Positions 1 to 9,275 are shown, numbered from the stretch's first letter. The stretch: 64,000 bases of DNA from an uncultured Ferrovum sp. (GCA_903893215.1 CAITLJ010000019.1:1-64000); one strand, 5' to 3'. Program-made: numbers and translations. The notes: generated by a model from the sequence alone, not told the origin.

Positions 1-66
1 GCACGCAGCCAATGGAAGGGGAGTGACGCAGGTCACCCGCCGCTTTCCATCCGCCCAGGCGCGCAG

Positions 67-175
67 TGATCTTTTAACCAGCGATGTAGGTACGTTTCTG
101 TTAGGTGGAATACCCATCGAATACCTACGTCGATCTGTATTTTTATACCTACTTCAATCGTTAGATCGCCATTGG
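67..175 (-). repeat. Dispersed 109-bp repeat, copy A
   Basis: The reverse complement of this stretch aligns without gaps to 15956-16064, with about 95 of 109 positions identical by eye. Each copy contains GTAGGTA or GTAGGCA motifs that can pair with a downstream TACCTAC, so alternative hairpins are possible. It lies downstream of the yedK stop codon. One frame is open across both copies, but about 11 of the 14 differences lie in changed codons, which argues against a conserved peptide. The family is not recognised. Confidence 0.85.
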
Positions 176-196
176 GGTCAAGCGCCAAACGGGGCC

Positions 197-273
197 GTGC
201 GCCGTGGGCCGTAAGTCGTGCGCCGTAAGTCGAGGGCCGTAAGTCGTGCGCCGTAAGTCGTAAGTCGTGCGCC
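197..273. repeat. Heptanucleotide tandem repeat array, 11 units
   Basis: Eleven consecutive 7-bp units are readable: GTGCGCC, GTGGGCC, GTAAGTC, GTGCGCC, GTAAGTC, GAGGGCC, GTAAGTC, GTGCGCC, GTAAGTC, GTAAGTC, GTGCGCC. They sit between dispersed repeat copy A and the end of the yedK-like gene. A second heptamer array with a different unit lies at 50694-50735. No coding function is apparent. Confidence 0.85.
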
Positions 274-283
274 ATGTGACGCT

Positions 284-937
284 TCACGCTTTTTTTTCGA
301 TCTGCAGCAGCCCGGCATCCGGCGGTTTGATCAGCGCGCTGGCTTCGGGCAGCGATCCATGCAGCCATTGGTCAAGATCCTCCAGTTCAATGGCGACAAC
401 GCTGCGCTTGTCCTGATTGTCGGGCCCAAGCTTCGGGTCCGGTTTGTGCATGCGTCGCATGATCGGGTGGTGATCCGCGTTGATGGTCAGCATTGTGTAA
501 CTGTTCACCTGCTCACCTGTCACCGGATTGACCCATGTCGTCCAGAGTCCGGCCAGTCCCCAAGGGGCACCGTCTGCACGCCGGAACCGCCACCACACAT
601 TTCTGCCCGTCTCCCAGCAAGGCTCATCAAACGCCGCGGCGGGAATGATGCAGCGCTGGCCACGGCGCCAGGCCTGTTTGAACGAGACCTTGTCCTCAAT
701 CCCCTCAAACCGGGCATTCTGCGTTGCAAACTTGAGCGGAAGCGCCTTGGCGAACGCGGGAATCAGGCCGAACTGCCCCACGGCCAGTTGCAGCGGCGAT
801 GCTGCGCCGGCAGGCCGCAGCAAAGGACCGAGCGCGCGCGGGAACACCTGCGCCTGCCAGCGCACCGGATCGCTGGGCATGACGCGCCAGTAGGCTTCGA
901 TGGCGGCTTGATCTGGTGGCAGGTAGCGGGTGCACAT
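284..937 (-). CDS. yedK: SOS response-associated peptidase family protein (YedK/HMCES-like)
   Basis: Predicted sensor of abasic sites in single-stranded DNA. This family forms a thiazolidine crosslink through the Cys exposed after removal of the initiator Met. The start at 937 is chosen because it gives Met-Cys-Thr-Arg-Tyr, placing the essential Cys at residue 2. The longer open frame to 1033 would bury this Cys and overlap lplT. The product is 217 aa, the usual family length (E. coli YedK about 222). Asn74 and Glu105 fit the active-site positions. The histidine region reads HHPIMRRMHKP instead of the common IHxRMP, a pattern I associate with a betaproteobacterial subfamily. The gene is 8 bp behind lplT on the same strand. 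No LexA box was seen. Confidence 0.85.
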   Translation of the reverse strand: MCTRYLPPDQAAIEAYWRVMPSDPVRWQAQVFPRALGPLLRPAGAASPLQLAVGQFGLIPAFAKALPLKFATQNARFEGIEDKVSFKQAWRRGQRCIIPAAAFDEPCWETGRNVWWRFRRADGAPWGLAGLWTTWVNPVTGEQVNSYTMLTINADHHPIMRRMHKPDPKLGPDNQDKRSVVAIELEDLDQWLHGSLPEASALIKPPDAGLLQIEKKA

Positions 938-945
938 CGCCCCGG

Positions 946-2298
946 TCAGGCGTAAACAGTGTTGCGGTAGCGTCGCCACAGCACGGCCATCAGGCCACTG
1001 ATGAAGCCCCCCAGCAATACCACCGATACCCACAGCGCCGCCTCTTCCGGGCTGAATTCACGCCCGAGCAGATGCTCGAGACCCAGTCCCTGCAGCGTGT
1101 CATGAATCGGGTCCTGCGCGCGCAGGATGCCGGCATAGGCGCCCAACATAAGCAGGATACTCAGGTTCTCGTTGAAGTTTTGCACGGCAATGCTGTGACC
1201 GGCTCCCATCAGCAGGTGGCCACGGTGCTGCAGCAGGGCATTCATCGGCACCACGAAGAAACCGCTGGCCATGCCCGCCAGCACCAGCAACACGATGGCA
1301 GGCACCTGGGTATGCACCAGCAGCATGGCCAGGATGATGCCGCCCATGGCGATGCCCACCGGCAGCACGCTGAGTGAGCGCTCCAGCTTGACCACCCGGG
1401 CAGCGACCACCGCACCAATGGCAATACCCACTGCCGACCACGCGGTCAGCTGCGTGGCCTGTTCCAGCGTGAGATCCAGATGCAGGTCGGCCCACACCAG
1501 TACCAGCAGGCGGATGCTGGCACCGACGCCCCAGAACAGGGTGGTGACCGCCAGCGAAACCTTGCCTAGCGGATCGCGCCACAGGCGAACCAGGCAAACC
1601 CAGAAATCGCGCAGCAGGAACCAGGGCGTCCGCCGTTCCGGCGCATGGTCGATCGCCATCTGCGGAATGTAGAGGTTGACGAAAGCTGCAGCAAGATAGA
1701 GGACCGTCAGCACCAGCAGCGAAAAGCGTGCCGGTGACAGGTCGAGGTGTACCACGGCAAGCAGGCGGTCGTGGATGTGCAGCAATGCCGGATTGTCGGG
1801 GCTGAGCAGCTTGCCTCCGATCACGGCCCCCAGAATGATCGCCAGCACGGTGAGACCTTCCATCCAGCTGTTGGCCAGCACCAGTTTAGAGGGCGGCAGG
1901 TACTCGGTGAGAATGCCGTACTTGGCCGGGGAGTAGGCGGCAGCACCCAGCCCCACCACGGCGTAGGCCAGCATGGGATGCACGCCGGCAAGCATGGCAA
2001 GACAGCCACACAACTTGATCGCATTGCTGATCAGCATCACCCGGCCTTTTGGCAGGGCGTCCGAAAATGCGCCCACGAAGGGGGCCAGCACGATGTACGA
2101 AACCACAAAAAACTGCTGCAGGATCGGCGTGAATTCGGGCGGCGCGTCGAGTTCGCCCAACAAGGCGATGGCGGCGAACAGCAGCGCGTTATCGGCGAGC
2201 GCTGACAGGAACTGAGCCAGCAGGATGATATAGAAACCGAGGGTCATCAGGCTTTGCAGGGCACCACCGGGGCACCAGAGTGTTCGGAAAGCTTTCAC
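946..2298 (-). CDS. lplT: Lysophospholipid transporter LplT (MFS)
   Basis: Inner-membrane major-facilitator protein. The family flips lyso-phosphatidylethanolamine to the cytoplasm for re-acylation. Diagnostic stretches close to E. coli LplT are AQFLSALADNALLF near residue 28, GAAAYSPAKYGIL near 137, GFFVVPMNALLQ and MGAGHSIAVQNFNEN. About 12 hydrophobic helices are visible over 450 residues. The start is uncertain. The GTG at 2298 gives the full frame, while the ATG at 2247 begins just before the first helix; neither has a strong ribosome-binding site. In E. coli the partner acyltransferase Aas is adjacent, but here the neighbours are yedK and a divergent hydrolase. Confidence 0.88.
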   Translation of the reverse strand: MKAFRTLWCPGGALQSLMTLGFYIILLAQFLSALADNALLFAAIALLGELDAPPEFTPILQQFFVVSYIVLAPFVGAFSDALPKGRVMLISNAIKLCGCLAMLAGVHPMLAYAVVGLGAAAYSPAKYGILTEYLPPSKLVLANSWMEGLTVLAIILGAVIGGKLLSPDNPALLHIHDRLLAVVHLDLSPARFSLLVLTVLYLAAAFVNLYIPQMAIDHAPERRTPWFLLRDFWVCLVRLWRDPLGKVSLAVTTLFWGVGASIRLLVLVWADLHLDLTLEQATQLTAWSAVGIAIGAVVAARVVKLERSLSVLPVGIAMGGIILAMLLVHTQVPAIVLLVLAGMASGFFVVPMNALLQHRGHLLMGAGHSIAVQNFNENLSILLMLGAYAGILRAQDPIHDTLQGLGLEHLLGREFSPEEAALWVSVVLLGGFISGLMAVLWRRYRNTVYA

Positions 2299-2562
2299 TG
2301 ACGCGCAACGGGCCGTACATGGGTGAAAGTAGTGCGTTCATGGCGCGCAGGATTTGTTGCGCTGCGGCGCAGATTGCAGGTGGCACCGGGGTCCTCCGGA
2401 ACCCTGCTGTTATAGCATGGTTGCGCAGGCTGCCCCAAGCGGCCAGCCACCACAAGCATAAGCGCCAGTTCGACGCGCGAAGATAAGCCTGATCATTGGG
2501 CGGACAGGCCGCCGTTATGATCGGGGCTGGTCTTTTTTTTTCCTGCGCCAGGCGCCCCCCTC

Positions 2563-3498
2563 ATGGCCCATCTCTTTCCCGATTTTGCGCGCGCCCGCAT
2601 CCGCACCAGCGGTGCCGAAATTCATGTCCGTGTGGCCGGCGATGGACCACCGCTGCTGCTCCTGCATGGGTATCCGCAGACCCATGCGATGTGGCATCGC
2701 CTGGCGCCGGTGTTGGCACGTGACTTCACGGTGGTGGTGCCTGACCTGCGTGGCTATGGCGACAGTTCGCGCCCCTCCAGCGGACTGCGGTGTGCCAATT
2801 ACGCCAAACGCGTGATGGCACTTGATCAGGTTGAGGTGATGGCTGCGTTGGGCTTCGAGCGCTTCATGGTGGCTGGGCATGATCGCGGTGGCCGCGTCAC
2901 CCACCGCATGGCACTCGACCATCCTGAACGCGTGTTGCGTGCGGCGGTGATTGATATCGTGCCGACACTGCAGGTGTTCGACCAGGTGGATCAGGAAACC
3001 GCCACACGTTACTTCCACTGGTTTTTTCTGGCCCAACCCCATCCCTTACCCGAGCGCATGATCGGCGCCGATCCGGAGCACTGGCTGCGCGGCCGTCTGG
3101 CAGCATGGGGGCGCACCAAGCGCGCCTTCCATCCGGCGGCCGTGGCGGAGTACGTGCGCTGCTTCAGTCATCCCGACAGTCTGCGCGCCACCTGTGATGA
3201 TTACCGTGCCGGTGCCGGGATTGATCTGGAGCACGACCGTGCAGAAACCGGCCGGGTGACGGCGCCGCTACTGGCCTTGTGGGGTGCGCTGGGTTTTGTG
3301 GGGCAGCATTACGACGTGATCGCGAGCTGGCAGGCGGTGGCCGACGATGTGCAGGGGGTGGGGCTGCCCTGCGGCCATTTTGTGCCGGAAGAACAGCCCC
3401 GCGAAACCCTCAACCTGCTGACCGAATTTTTTCTGGGTGCTACAGCACCTCTGACGCATGCTCTGCCAGACGCGAACGTTCACCACGTTGCAGGGTGA
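2563..3498 (+). CDS. Alpha/beta hydrolase, fluoroacetate-dehalogenase-like
   Basis: Predicted cytosolic hydrolase of 311 aa. The fold markers are the oxyanion motif HGYPQT (35-40), nucleophile elbow GHDRGGR with Asp107, acid Asp131 and catalytic His272 in GHFVPEE. Beyond the triad, the residues that define fluoroacetate dehalogenases are all at matching positions: Arg108 and Arg111 (carboxylate clamp) and His152, Trp153 and Tyr214 (halide pocket). Family knowledge places the reaction as hydrolytic C-F or C-Cl cleavage of haloacetates. The actual substrate is inferred. It is transcribed divergently from lplT, with a run of nine T at 2533-2541 upstream and no clear ribosome-binding site. Its last 59 bp overlap the convergent phoH-family gene. 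Epoxide hydrolase is a less likely alternative. Confidence 0.8.
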   Translation: MAHLFPDFARARIRTSGAEIHVRVAGDGPPLLLLHGYPQTHAMWHRLAPVLARDFTVVVPDLRGYGDSSRPSSGLRCANYAKRVMALDQVEVMAALGFERFMVAGHDRGGRVTHRMALDHPERVLRAAVIDIVPTLQVFDQVDQETATRYFHWFFLAQPHPLPERMIGADPEHWLRGRLAAWGRTKRAFHPAAVAEYVRCFSHPDSLRATCDDYRAGAGIDLEHDRAETGRVTAPLLALWGALGFVGQHYDVIASWQAVADDVQGVGLPCGHFVPEEQPRETLNLLTEFFLGATAPLTHALPDANVHHVAG

Positions 3499-4843
3499 TG
3501 TGTCCGCTGTGGCCCCAATCCTTGAAACGATCCACCACATACGTCAGACCTGAACTGCCCTCGGTCAGGTAGGGTGTGTCGATCTGGGCGATGTTGCCCA
3601 GACAGACGACTTTGGTGCCCGGACCTGCGCGCGTGATCAGGGTTTTCATCTGCTTGGGCGTCAGGTTCTGCGCCTCGTCGATGATCAGGTATTTGTTGAG
3701 AAAGGTTCGCCCGCGCATGAAGTTGAGGCTCTTGATCTTGATCCTGCTGCGGATCAGGTCACGGGTGGCGGCGCGCCCCCAGTCTCCGGCTTCGTCATCC
3801 GTGCGGTTGAGCACATCCAGGTTGTCTTCCAGTGCGCCCATCCAGGGGGCCATCTTTTCCTCCTCGGTGCCGGGCAGGAAACCGATGTCCTCACCCACCG
3901 GAACGGTCACGCGAGTCATGATGATCTCGCTGTAGATCTTGTACTCCAGTGTCTGCATCAGGCCGGCCGCCAGCGTCAGCAGTGTCTTGCCGGTGCCGGC
4001 CTGGCCCACCAGCGTGACAAAATCGAGTTCCGGGTCCATCAGCAGGTTAAGGGCAAAATTCTGTTCGCGGTTGGCGCCGGTGATACCCCAGGTATTGTTG
4101 CGGCTCGACGTGTAGTCGCGCAGCGTTTGCAGCACTGCCGTGTTGCCATCGCGCGAGCGCACCTGGGCCACAAATGGACGCTCGCCTTCCTGCCAGACGA
4201 ACTCGTTGACCAGCAGGCCGGCGCAAAGCGGACCTTCGATGCGGTAGAGCGTGCGACCCTGCTCCTGCCATGATTCGATGTTGCCGCCATGGGTTTCCCA
4301 GAAATCTGCCGGCAGTTCGCGCGAGCCGGTATAGAGCAGGTCACTGTCCTCGAGCACCTTGTCGGTGGTGTAGTCCTCGGCGGCAATCCCCAGGGCATGC
4401 GCCTTGATGCGCATGTTGATGTCCTTGCTGACCAGGATCAGCGGACGTTTGCTGTTGCGGCGTTGCAGGGCGAGGGCGACGCCCAGGATCTGGTTGTCGG
4501 CCTTGAGTCCTGCCACCAGGGTATTCGGCATGTCGGCCGCCAGCGCCTCGGTCTGCAGGAACAGATGGCCAGTGGCCTGGCGCTGCCCGGTGATCGACAG
4601 GGACAGTCCGGCCAGCATGTCGGCCTCGGGTTGCCGCACCAGTTCATCGAGAAAACGGCTGACCTGGCGGGCGTTGCGCGCAACTTCGGTCATGCCCTTC
4701 TTGTTGTTGTCGAGCTCCTCCAGCACCACCATCGGCACGAACACATCGTGCTCCTGAAACTGGAACAGGCTGGTCGGATCATGCATCAGCACATTGGTGT
4801 CGAGTACGAACAGTTTGGTGTTGCTCGGGGTTTTACGCGGCAT
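3440..4843 (-). CDS. phoH: PIN-domain PhoH-family ATPase/ribonuclease
   Basis: Two-domain cytoplasmic protein of 467 aa. An N-terminal PIN nuclease domain (about residues 10-140) begins FVLDTNVLMHDP, with the acidic residues expected for metal binding. The C-terminal PhoH P-loop ATPase domain has Walker A GQAGTGKT and Walker B YLIIDEAQN, followed by LGNIAQID. Proteins of this PhoH2 architecture are thought to be RNA helicase-ribonucleases, often linked to stress. The start ATG at 4843 gives a complete PIN domain. The 3' end overlaps the convergent hydrolase gene by 59 bp, so transcripts would be antisense there. About 90 bp separates it from bcp upstream on the same strand. Confidence 0.9.
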   Translation of the reverse strand: MPRKTPSNTKLFVLDTNVLMHDPTSLFQFQEHDVFVPMVVLEELDNNKKGMTEVARNARQVSRFLDELVRQPEADMLAGLSLSITGQRQATGHLFLQTEALAADMPNTLVAGLKADNQILGVALALQRRNSKRPLILVSKDINMRIKAHALGIAAEDYTTDKVLEDSDLLYTGSRELPADFWETHGGNIESWQEQGRTLYRIEGPLCAGLLVNEFVWQEGERPFVAQVRSRDGNTAVLQTLRDYTSSRNNTWGITGANREQNFALNLLMDPELDFVTLVGQAGTGKTLLTLAAGLMQTLEYKIYSEIIMTRVTVPVGEDIGFLPGTEEEKMAPWMGALEDNLDVLNRTDDEAGDWGRAATRDLIRSRIKIKSLNFMRGRTFLNKYLIIDEAQNLTPKQMKTLITRAGPGTKVVCLGNIAQIDTPYLTEGSSGLTYVVDRFKDWGHSGHITLQRGERSRLAEHASEVL

Positions 4844-4891
4844 CGCAGACGGAATCCTGAACAGTGGAGGCGGGGCAGGGCCCCGAGGCTA

Positions 4892-4930
4892 GAAAGCAGG
4901 GCCGGAAAGCAGGGCCGGAAAGCAGGGCAG
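4892..4930. repeat. 13-bp tandem repeat, 3 copies
   Basis: The unit GAAAGCAGGGCCG occurs twice exactly (4892-4904 and 4905-4917) and a third time with one change (4918-4930). The array fills the short spacer between the bcp stop codon and the phoH-family start. Confidence 0.85.
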
Positions 4931-4935
4931 GGTAC

Positions 4936-5397
4936 TCAGCCCAGGGTGGCAACGAACTCCAGCACGGCCTGTGCATGTCCTGGCACCTTCACGCCGCGCC
5001 ATTCCTTGCGCAGCACCCCCTGGGCATCGATCACGAAGGTGCTGCGCTCCACACCGCGCACCTGCTTGCCGTACATGTTTTTCATTTTCATCACGTCGAA
5101 CTGGGTGCACACCGCTTCGTCGGTGTCACTCAGCAGTTCGAAGGGAAAATCCATCTTGGCCTTGAATTTGTCATGGGCTTTCAGGCTGTCGCGCGAAATA
5201 CCGAAGATGCTGCAGCGATGCGCCTTGAAATCCTCGATCAGTGACTTGAACTGCAGTCCTTCGTCGGTGCAGCCGGGCGTGTCATCCTTCGGATAGAAAT
5301 ACAGCACCAGCGGCGCACCACGCATGGCGTGCAACTGGAACGATTGGCCACCGGTGGCGGGCAGGGTGAAGTCGTCTACAGGCTGGTCGAGCGTCAT
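4936..5397 (-). CDS. bcp: Thioredoxin-dependent peroxiredoxin BCP/PrxQ
   Basis: Reduces hydrogen peroxide and organic hydroperoxides in the cytoplasm. The product is 153 aa, a normal length. The peroxidatic motif PKDDTPGCT places the active Cys at residue 43. The resolving Cys found five residues downstream in E. coli BCP is absent; other cysteines are Cys62 and Cys97. The start at 5397 is chosen because the longer frame to 5574 lies within the deacetylase gene, and because ATG here overlaps that gene's TGA by 4 bp, implying translational coupling. Confidence 0.93.
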   Translation of the reverse strand: MTLDQPVDDFTLPATGGQSFQLHAMRGAPLVLYFYPKDDTPGCTDEGLQFKSLIEDFKAHRCSIFGISRDSLKAHDKFKAKMDFPFELLSDTDEAVCTQFDVMKMKNMYGKQVRGVERSTFVIDAQGVLRKEWRGVKVPGHAQAVLEFVATLG

Positions 5398-6335
5398 GCG
5401 AAGATTTCCGTCATGTTGAAAGGTTGTGTGGCATGGGTCTCGCCCTGCAGCGCGAGCAGGCCCGAGCGGCCGGGCACCGAGCCCTCTACGAAGGCATGCC
5501 GTGCGATCGGTTGATCGGTGAGTGATGCAGCAAGTTCCGCCATCGACGTCAGGCGCCACCCCTGCGCCATCCACCCGTCGAGCAGTTGCTCGAAGACCGG
5601 CAGCAACTTCATGCCTTCCAGCTCGGCGTGCAGGGTAAATACGTGGCCATAATCGGGGGCCTGTTCGGTCAGCGCGAGCACTTGCGCTGCCACCGTCGCT
5701 TCGGTGCAGCCGTCAATGCCGATCAGTTCGTCGAGGGTGGGCAAGGTCGTGGGCAACTGCATGCAGGGCAGCACCTCGCCATGCAACACTGGCAGGAACG
5801 GTGCGGTGCCGCGGCAGTCCGACGCGTAACGGATACCCTGATCCTGCAGCCAGCGCAGACCATGTACGTTCATCTGCCAGCCGGCGGCGCCGTGGGTGGC
5901 GGGGGCACGTCCAAAGATCCGGGTGAAGCGGCTGGCAGCCAGATCCATTTCGCGCCGCGTCCAGGCTTCGTCGGCCTGCATCACACCATCCTGCCAGCGC
6001 ACATGGTCCCAGCAATGGATGCCCACCTCGAAACCTGCGTCAGCCACCTGCCTCAGGATGGCGGCGCCGCGCAGTCCGATGTCCGGTCCAGGCAGCAGCG
6101 TGCCGTACAGCAGGGTCTTCAGGCCGTAATGCTCGAGCACTGAGGTCCGCGAGACCTTTTTAAGAAAACCCGGGCGGAACACCCGCTTGAGGGCCCGGCC
6201 GGTATGGTCCGGACCCAGGCTGAACAGGAAAGTGGCATTGATGCCGCGGCGGGAAAGGGCTTCGACCAGTCGGGGTACGCCTTCGCGCGTGCCGCGCAGG
6301 GTATCGACATCGATCTTGAGGGCTAGGGTGCGCAT
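5394..6335 (-). CDS. Polysaccharide deacetylase family protein, ArnD-like
   Basis: NodB-homology deacetylase of 313 aa. It closely resembles ArnD, the 4-deoxy-4-formamido-L-arabinose-phosphoundecaprenol deformylase of lipid A modification. Shared stretches include KIDVDTLRGTREGVPRL near the N-terminus, GIHCWDHVRWQ, a GWQMN region, YASDCRGTAPF and FTLHAELEG. The metal-binding Asp and His residues of the NodB fold are visible in IDVDT and HCWDH. No other arn genes are in the window, so an ArnD function proper is uncertain and the substrate could be another formylated or acetylated sugar lipid. It is transcribed with bcp, upstream and overlapping by 4 bp. Confidence 0.8.
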   Translation of the reverse strand: MRTLALKIDVDTLRGTREGVPRLVEALSRRGINATFLFSLGPDHTGRALKRVFRPGFLKKVSRTSVLEHYGLKTLLYGTLLPGPDIGLRGAAILRQVADAGFEVGIHCWDHVRWQDGVMQADEAWTRREMDLAASRFTRIFGRAPATHGAAGWQMNVHGLRWLQDQGIRYASDCRGTAPFLPVLHGEVLPCMQLPTTLPTLDELIGIDGCTEATVAAQVLALTEQAPDYGHVFTLHAELEGMKLLPVFEQLLDGWMAQGWRLTSMAELAASLTDQPIARHAFVEGSVPGRSGLLALQGETHATQPFNMTEIFA

Positions 6336-6426
6336 CCGGAATCCGCTGGGAGTTGGCTTTAACTATGACGTGAGCGGGTGGGCCGTTGCAAGTCACGCGC
6401 TTGTCATCGGGGCAGTGCGGCAGACG

Positions 6427-6435
6427 TGCTAGAAT
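6427..6435 (+). promoter_or_regulatory. Probable extended -10 promoter of bipA
   Basis: TGCTAGAAT matches an extended -10 element (TGn plus TAGAAT), 32 bp before the bipA start codon. No good -35 was found at the standard spacing. Confidence 0.45.
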
Positions 6436-6466
6436 CGTGGGTTGATCGATAACGGAAGTACATTCA

Positions 6467-8287
6467 ATGGCCCGCGCCCTTCGCAACATCGCCATCATTG
6501 CCCACGTTGACCACGGCAAGACCACCCTGGTTGACAAGCTGCTTCAGCAAACCGCCACCTTCGCCTCCCATCAGGCGGTGGTCGAACGCGTGATGGACAG
6601 CAACGATCTTGAAAAAGAGCGCGGCATCACCATTCTTGCCAAGAACTGCGCCGTGCAGTTCGAAGACACCCATATCAACATCGTTGACACCCCGGGCCAC
6701 GCCGACTTTGGCGGCGAAGTCGAGCGTGTGCTGTCGATGGTCGACGGCGTGTTGCTGCTGGTCGATGCCGTGGAAGGCCCGATGCCGCAGACCCGTTTCG
6801 TGACGCGCAAGGCGCTGGCGCTGGGTCTGAAGCCGATCGTGGTGGTGAACAAGATCGACCGCCCGGGCGCACGTCCGGACTGGGTGGTCAACCAGACGTT
6901 CGACCTGTTCGACAAGTTGGGCGCCAGCGATGAGCAGCTCGACTTTCCGGTGGTGTATGCCTCGGCCCTGCAGGGATACGCTGCACTGGACCCGACCGAG
7001 CGACCGGACGATATGCGGGCGCTGTTCGAGACAGTGATCAAGTATGTGCCGGATCGTGCCGGTGATCCCGAAGGCGGCCTGCAGCTGCAGATCACCTCGC
7101 TCGACTATTCCACCTTTGTGGGCCGCATCGGCATTGGCCGCGTGCGCCGTGGTCGCATCCGCCCCAACCAGGAAGTGCTGGTAGTGGCCGGCCCGGATGG
7201 CGTGCCGAAGCGCGGCAAGGTCAATCAGGTACTGGGATTTCGCGGCCTGGAGCGGGTACCTTTTGACGCGGCCGAAGCGGGCGACATCATCGCCATCACC
7301 GGCATTGAAGACCTGGGTATTGGCGTGACGGTGTGCGACACCGAGCACCCCGATGGTCTCACCCTGATGACGGTGGACGAACCCACCCTGACCATGAACT
7401 TTCAGGTCAACACCTCGCCGCTGGCCGGCACCGAGGGCAAGTTCGTCACCAGCCGTCAGATCCGCGAACGCCTGCAGAAGGAATTGCTGGCCAACGTGGC
7501 GCTGCGGGTGGAAGACACCGACGATACTGACGTGTTTCTGGTGTCCGGTCGCGGCGAACTGCACCTGACCATCCTGTTGGAAAACATGCGTCGCGAAGGC
7601 TATGAGATGGCCGTGTCACGTCCTCGCGTGCTGTTCCGCGAGATCAACGGCGAAAAGTGCGAGCCGATCGAAATGCTCACCGTCGACGTTGAAGAAGTCC
7701 ACCAGGGCGCGGTCATGCAGGCGCTGGGCGAGCGTCGCGGTGACCTGCAGGACATGTCGCCGGACGGTCGCGGACGGGTGCGCCTGGACTACCGCATTCC
7801 GGCCCGTGGCCTGATCGGTTTCCAGTCGGAATTCCTCACCATGACCCGTGGCACCGGCCTGATCAGCCACGTGTTTGACGACTACGCGCCGGTGCGTCCG
7901 GACATGAGCGGCCGCCACAACGGCGTGCTGATCTCGGCAGAAGGTGGCGAAGCGGTGGCTTACTCGCTCTGGAAGCTGCAGGAGCGCGGTCGCATGTTCG
8001 TCAAACCGGGTGACAAGCTGTACGAGGGCATGGTGATCGGCATTCACAGCCGCGACAATGATCTGGTAGTCAATCCGGTCAAGACCAAGCAGCTCACCAA
8101 CGTGCGTGCTTCCGGCAAGGACGAGGCGATTGCGCTTACCCCGCCGATCGAGTTGTCGCTGGAGTCGGCCATCGAGTTCATCTCGGATGATGAACTGGTC
8201 GAAATCACCCCGCAGACCATTCGCATCCGCAAGCGCTTCCTGTTGGAGCACGAGCGCAAGAAGGCGGCACGTGGTTCGGAAGGCTGA
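6467..8287 (+). CDS. bipA: Translational GTPase BipA/TypA
   Basis: Ribosome-associated GTPase of the EF-G/LepA superfamily. It assists 50S assembly and stress- or cold-related translation. The 606-aa length is typical. The G-motifs are clear: G1 AHVDHGKT near residue 11, G2 ERGITI, G3 [12 protein letters not shown] and G4 NKIDRPGA. The C-terminal BipA-specific domain is recognisable by [20 protein letters not shown]. The ATG at 6467 is preceded by GGAAG at a good distance. rmuC follows 33 bp later on the same strand. Confidence 0.97.
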   Translation: MARALRNIAIIAHVDHGKTTLVDKLLQQTATFASHQAVVERVMDSNDLEKERGITILAKNCAVQFEDTHINIVDTPGHADFGGEVERVLSMVDGVLLLVDAVEGPMPQTRFVTRKALALGLKPIVVVNKIDRPGARPDWVVNQTFDLFDKLGASDEQLDFPVVYASALQGYAALDPTERPDDMRALFETVIKYVPDRAGDPEGGLQLQITSLDYSTFVGRIGIGRVRRGRIRPNQEVLVVAGPDGVPKRGKVNQVLGFRGLERVPFDAAEAGDIIAITGIEDLGIGVTVCDTEHPDGLTLMTVDEPTLTMNFQVNTSPLAGTEGKFVTSRQIRERLQKELLANVALRVEDTDDTDVFLVSGRGELHLTILLENMRREGYEMAVSRPRVLFREINGEKCEPIEMLTVDVEEVHQGAVMQALGERRGDLQDMSPDGRGRVRLDYRIPARGLIGFQSEFLTMTRGTGLISHVFDDYAPVRPDMSGRHNGVLISAEGGEAVAYSLWKLQERGRMFVKPGDKLYEGMVIGIHSRDNDLVVNPVKTKQLTNVRASGKDEAIALTPPIELSLESAIEFISDDELVEITPQTIRIRKRFLLEHERKKAARGSEG

Positions 8288-8320
8288 TCGTCAGGTGATG
8301 GTCCGGCGGCGCGCAATGGC

Positions 8321-9274
8321 ATGCAGCCGCTGATCCTGGTCCTGCTGGTGCTCGCAACAGCCGCCCTCGGGTGGCTGTTGTTGCGTCTGGAGGGCACCTT
8401 GCGTCTGCTCGACCGCACGTCCAGTGGTCTCGGCACGCAGATGGGGCAGGGCCTGCAGCAGGCCAACACCACCTTTGCCGACGTGCTGCAGCGGTTGGCG
8501 GTGATCGACGAGGCGCAACGCAACCTGCAGGCACTGACCCGTGAGGTGGTCGGGCTGGAGGCCTTGCTGGGTGACAAGCGGGCGCGTGGTGCCTTTGGCG
8601 AGGTGCAACTCGAAAGCCTGGTGCAGAACGTGCTGCCGCCAGCGTTTTACCGCTTTCAGCACACGCTCTCCACCGGCGTTCGGGTGGATTGCCTGCTGAC
8701 CTTGCCCGAGCCGACCGGACAACTTGCCGTGGATGCCAAGTTTCCGCTGGAAAACTACCGACGCAGCATCGATCCGGCCAGCACGGCAGAGGCCCGTGCC
8801 GAGGGGCGCAAGCGTCTGCGTGCCGATATCAAGGCACACATCGACGCCATTGCCGGCAAATATATCCTGCCCGGCGAAACTGCAGGGGGCGCGGTCATGT
8901 TCATTCCCGCCGAGTCGCTGTTTGCCGAGATTCATGGCGAACTGGCCGACCTGGTGGACTACGCGCAGCGGCGGGACGTATGGATTGCCTCGCCCACCAC
9001 CCTGTTTGCCATCCTGCATACGCTTGCCGCCGTGATCAAGGATGCCCGCCTGCGCGCCGAGGCCGAAGAGATCCGGGTGGCGCTGGGCCATCTGGGCACC
9101 GATTTCGCACGCTTTGACCAGCGGCTCGGCAATCTGGAACGCCATTACCGTCAGATGGGCGAGGATCTCGAATCACTGCGGGTATCCGGACGCAGCCTGC
9201 TCAAGCGCTTTGGGCAAGTCAGTCGCGGTGGCCTGGGTGAGGGTGACGACCCGCGACCGCCCGGGGGGCCGTGA
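8321..9274 (+). CDS. rmuC: DNA recombination protein RmuC (short form)
   Basis: Family members limit inversions at short inverted repeats and carry a PD-(D/E)xK-type nuclease-like core. An N-terminal membrane anchor (about residues 4-22) is followed by a short helical region. The conserved core includes GAFGEVQLE, VDCLLTLPE, AVDAKFPLENY and PTTLFAILHT. At 317 aa it lacks much of the long coiled coil of E. coli RmuC (475 aa). The next gene begins 1 bp after its stop, suggesting one transcript with bipA and the SirB1-family gene. Confidence 0.88.
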   Translation: MQPLILVLLVLATAALGWLLLRLEGTLRLLDRTSSGLGTQMGQGLQQANTTFADVLQRLAVIDEAQRNLQALTREVVGLEALLGDKRARGAFGEVQLESLVQNVLPPAFYRFQHTLSTGVRVDCLLTLPEPTGQLAVDAKFPLENYRRSIDPASTAEARAEGRKRLRADIKAHIDAIAGKYILPGETAGGAVMFIPAESLFAEIHGELADLVDYAQRRDVWIASPTTLFAILHTLAAVIKDARLRAEAEEIRVALGHLGTDFARFDQRLGNLERHYRQMGEDLESLRVSGRSLLKRFGQVSRGGLGEGDDPRPPGGP

Positions 9275-9275
9275 T

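Noticed and set aside
197-273. Possible CRISPR or iteron array
   Set aside because: Units are 7 bp with no spacers; no cas genes or replication initiator nearby.
4936-5397. Missing resolving Cys in bcp as an anomaly
   Set aside because: Many betaproteobacterial BCP proteins that I recall lack the +5 Cys; not unusual.
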